DNA from: a virus
Strand: one strand, 5' to 3'
Length of the DNA: 21,916 bases
IMG/VR virus record: IMGVR_UViG_3300031758_000658
Span: 1 to 21,916 of that record
The position numbers and the translations under genes are program-made. The notes below the pieces were generated by a model. That model did no database searches and was not told where the DNA came from. It saw only the letters and a program-made list of their open reading frames with translations. Within the stretch, counting starts at the first letter, position 1, and each line of letters opens with the position of its first letter. Below, one piece after another: positions 21,597 through 21,916 of this stretch.

Positions 21597-21916
21597 ATGG
21601 CAACTAACATTAGGTCGATATCAATTGGTGTGATTCTTATACAAACTGGGAATGGTGTTCCAACACATATTTCCTCTAAGGGTACGCTATTTGTCAATTT
21701 AGATACAGCGGTATTATACATAAATAAAGATGGTGTCGCTACATGGGAAACAAATAATAGTGGTGGTTTTACATTAACCCAAAATCAATTTAATGCGATT
21801 ACTGGTGCTACGTCACCTAGTAGTACTAATGTTTTTGCAACAATATCTGATATAGTTAGTTCTGCGTTTACTGGAGGTACTGTAAATGGTTTTACTAATT
21901 TTATTGCTGGAATATC
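21597..21916 (+). CDS. Fibre-type virion protein, 3' partial
   Basis: An ATG opens a frame that runs to the window end (106 codons visible). It reads MATNIRSISIGVILIQTGNG, then GVPTHISSKGTLFVNLDTAVLYINKDGVATWE. This is the short two-strand motif common at the start of phage fibre proteins (x-P-x-H-x-x-x-x-G-x-x-x-x-N ... LYxNxxG). After that comes FTGGTVNGFTNF, nearly the same as FTGGTVNGQTIF in the fibre at 5393. It follows a perfect late box with 9-nt spacing. A modular tail fibre is likely. Confidence 0.7.
   Translation, partial: MATNIRSISIGVILIQTGNGVPTHISSKGTLFVNLDTAVLYINKDGVATWETNNSGGFTLTQNQFNAITGATSPSSTNVFATISDIVSSAFTGGTVNGFTNFIAGI

Overview
The window is an AT-rich stretch of a large tailed-phage genome, most likely a T4-like (contractile-tailed) virus of a Bacteroidota (Flavobacterium-like) host. 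This rests on a family-B DNA polymerase of gp43 type, probable neck and tail-completion proteins, several fibre or adhesin proteins, late-promoter-like TATAAATA boxes, no visible Shine-Dalgarno sites (A-rich leaders instead), and a Bacteroidota-type TAnnTTTG promoter in front of the polymerase. No bacterial housekeeping genes, rRNA or tRNA are visible.

Layout. 1-2502: 3' part of a leucine-rich-repeat virion or adhesin protein, then a 62-residue gene and a bidirectional terminator. 2793-5320, minus strand: an operon-like run of two small membrane proteins, a J-domain protein, a DUF2827-like glycosyltransferase and a possible 29-residue ORF. 5393-8656, plus strand: a fibre protein with a 17-residue beta-roll repeat, a LamG-like lectin protein and a possible baseplate/fibre-anchor protein. 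8773-12633: a 1286-residue DNA polymerase with a shared terminator behind it. 12667-13809, minus: a neck-type structural protein. 13942-19220: an island of three homing endonucleases of three different folds, lying around a glutaredoxin gene and an SNF2-type helicase gene. 19179-21916: two conserved virion proteins and two further fibre genes, the last cut by the window end.

The most interesting structure is in the island. Two of the endonuclease genes sit next to a gene whose end is present twice. The HNH endonuclease, with a ribbon-helix-helix partner gene, lies between an intact SNF2 helicase gene and a displaced copy of the helicase's last 68 codons. That displaced copy still sits 5 nt upstream of glutaredoxin, where the original operon would put it. 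The GIY-YIG endonuclease lies between a displaced 14-codon copy of the start of a virion gene and the intact gene. In both cases the intact gene appears to have received a replacement end from the element. In the best-conserved parts the two copies encode nearly the same peptide with different codons, as expected if the replacement end keeps the gene working but destroys the endonuclease site. I read these as two independent 'end-replacement' homing cassettes, one swapping a 3' end and one a 5' end. This is inferred from sequence alone.

Regulation: near-identical TATAAATA-type boxes, three of them inside the perfect palindrome TATTTATAAATA, lie 9-10 nt before many start codons on both strands. 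That spacing would give almost leaderless late transcripts. The polymerase instead has a host-type promoter overlapped by a 10-bp-arm inverted repeat.
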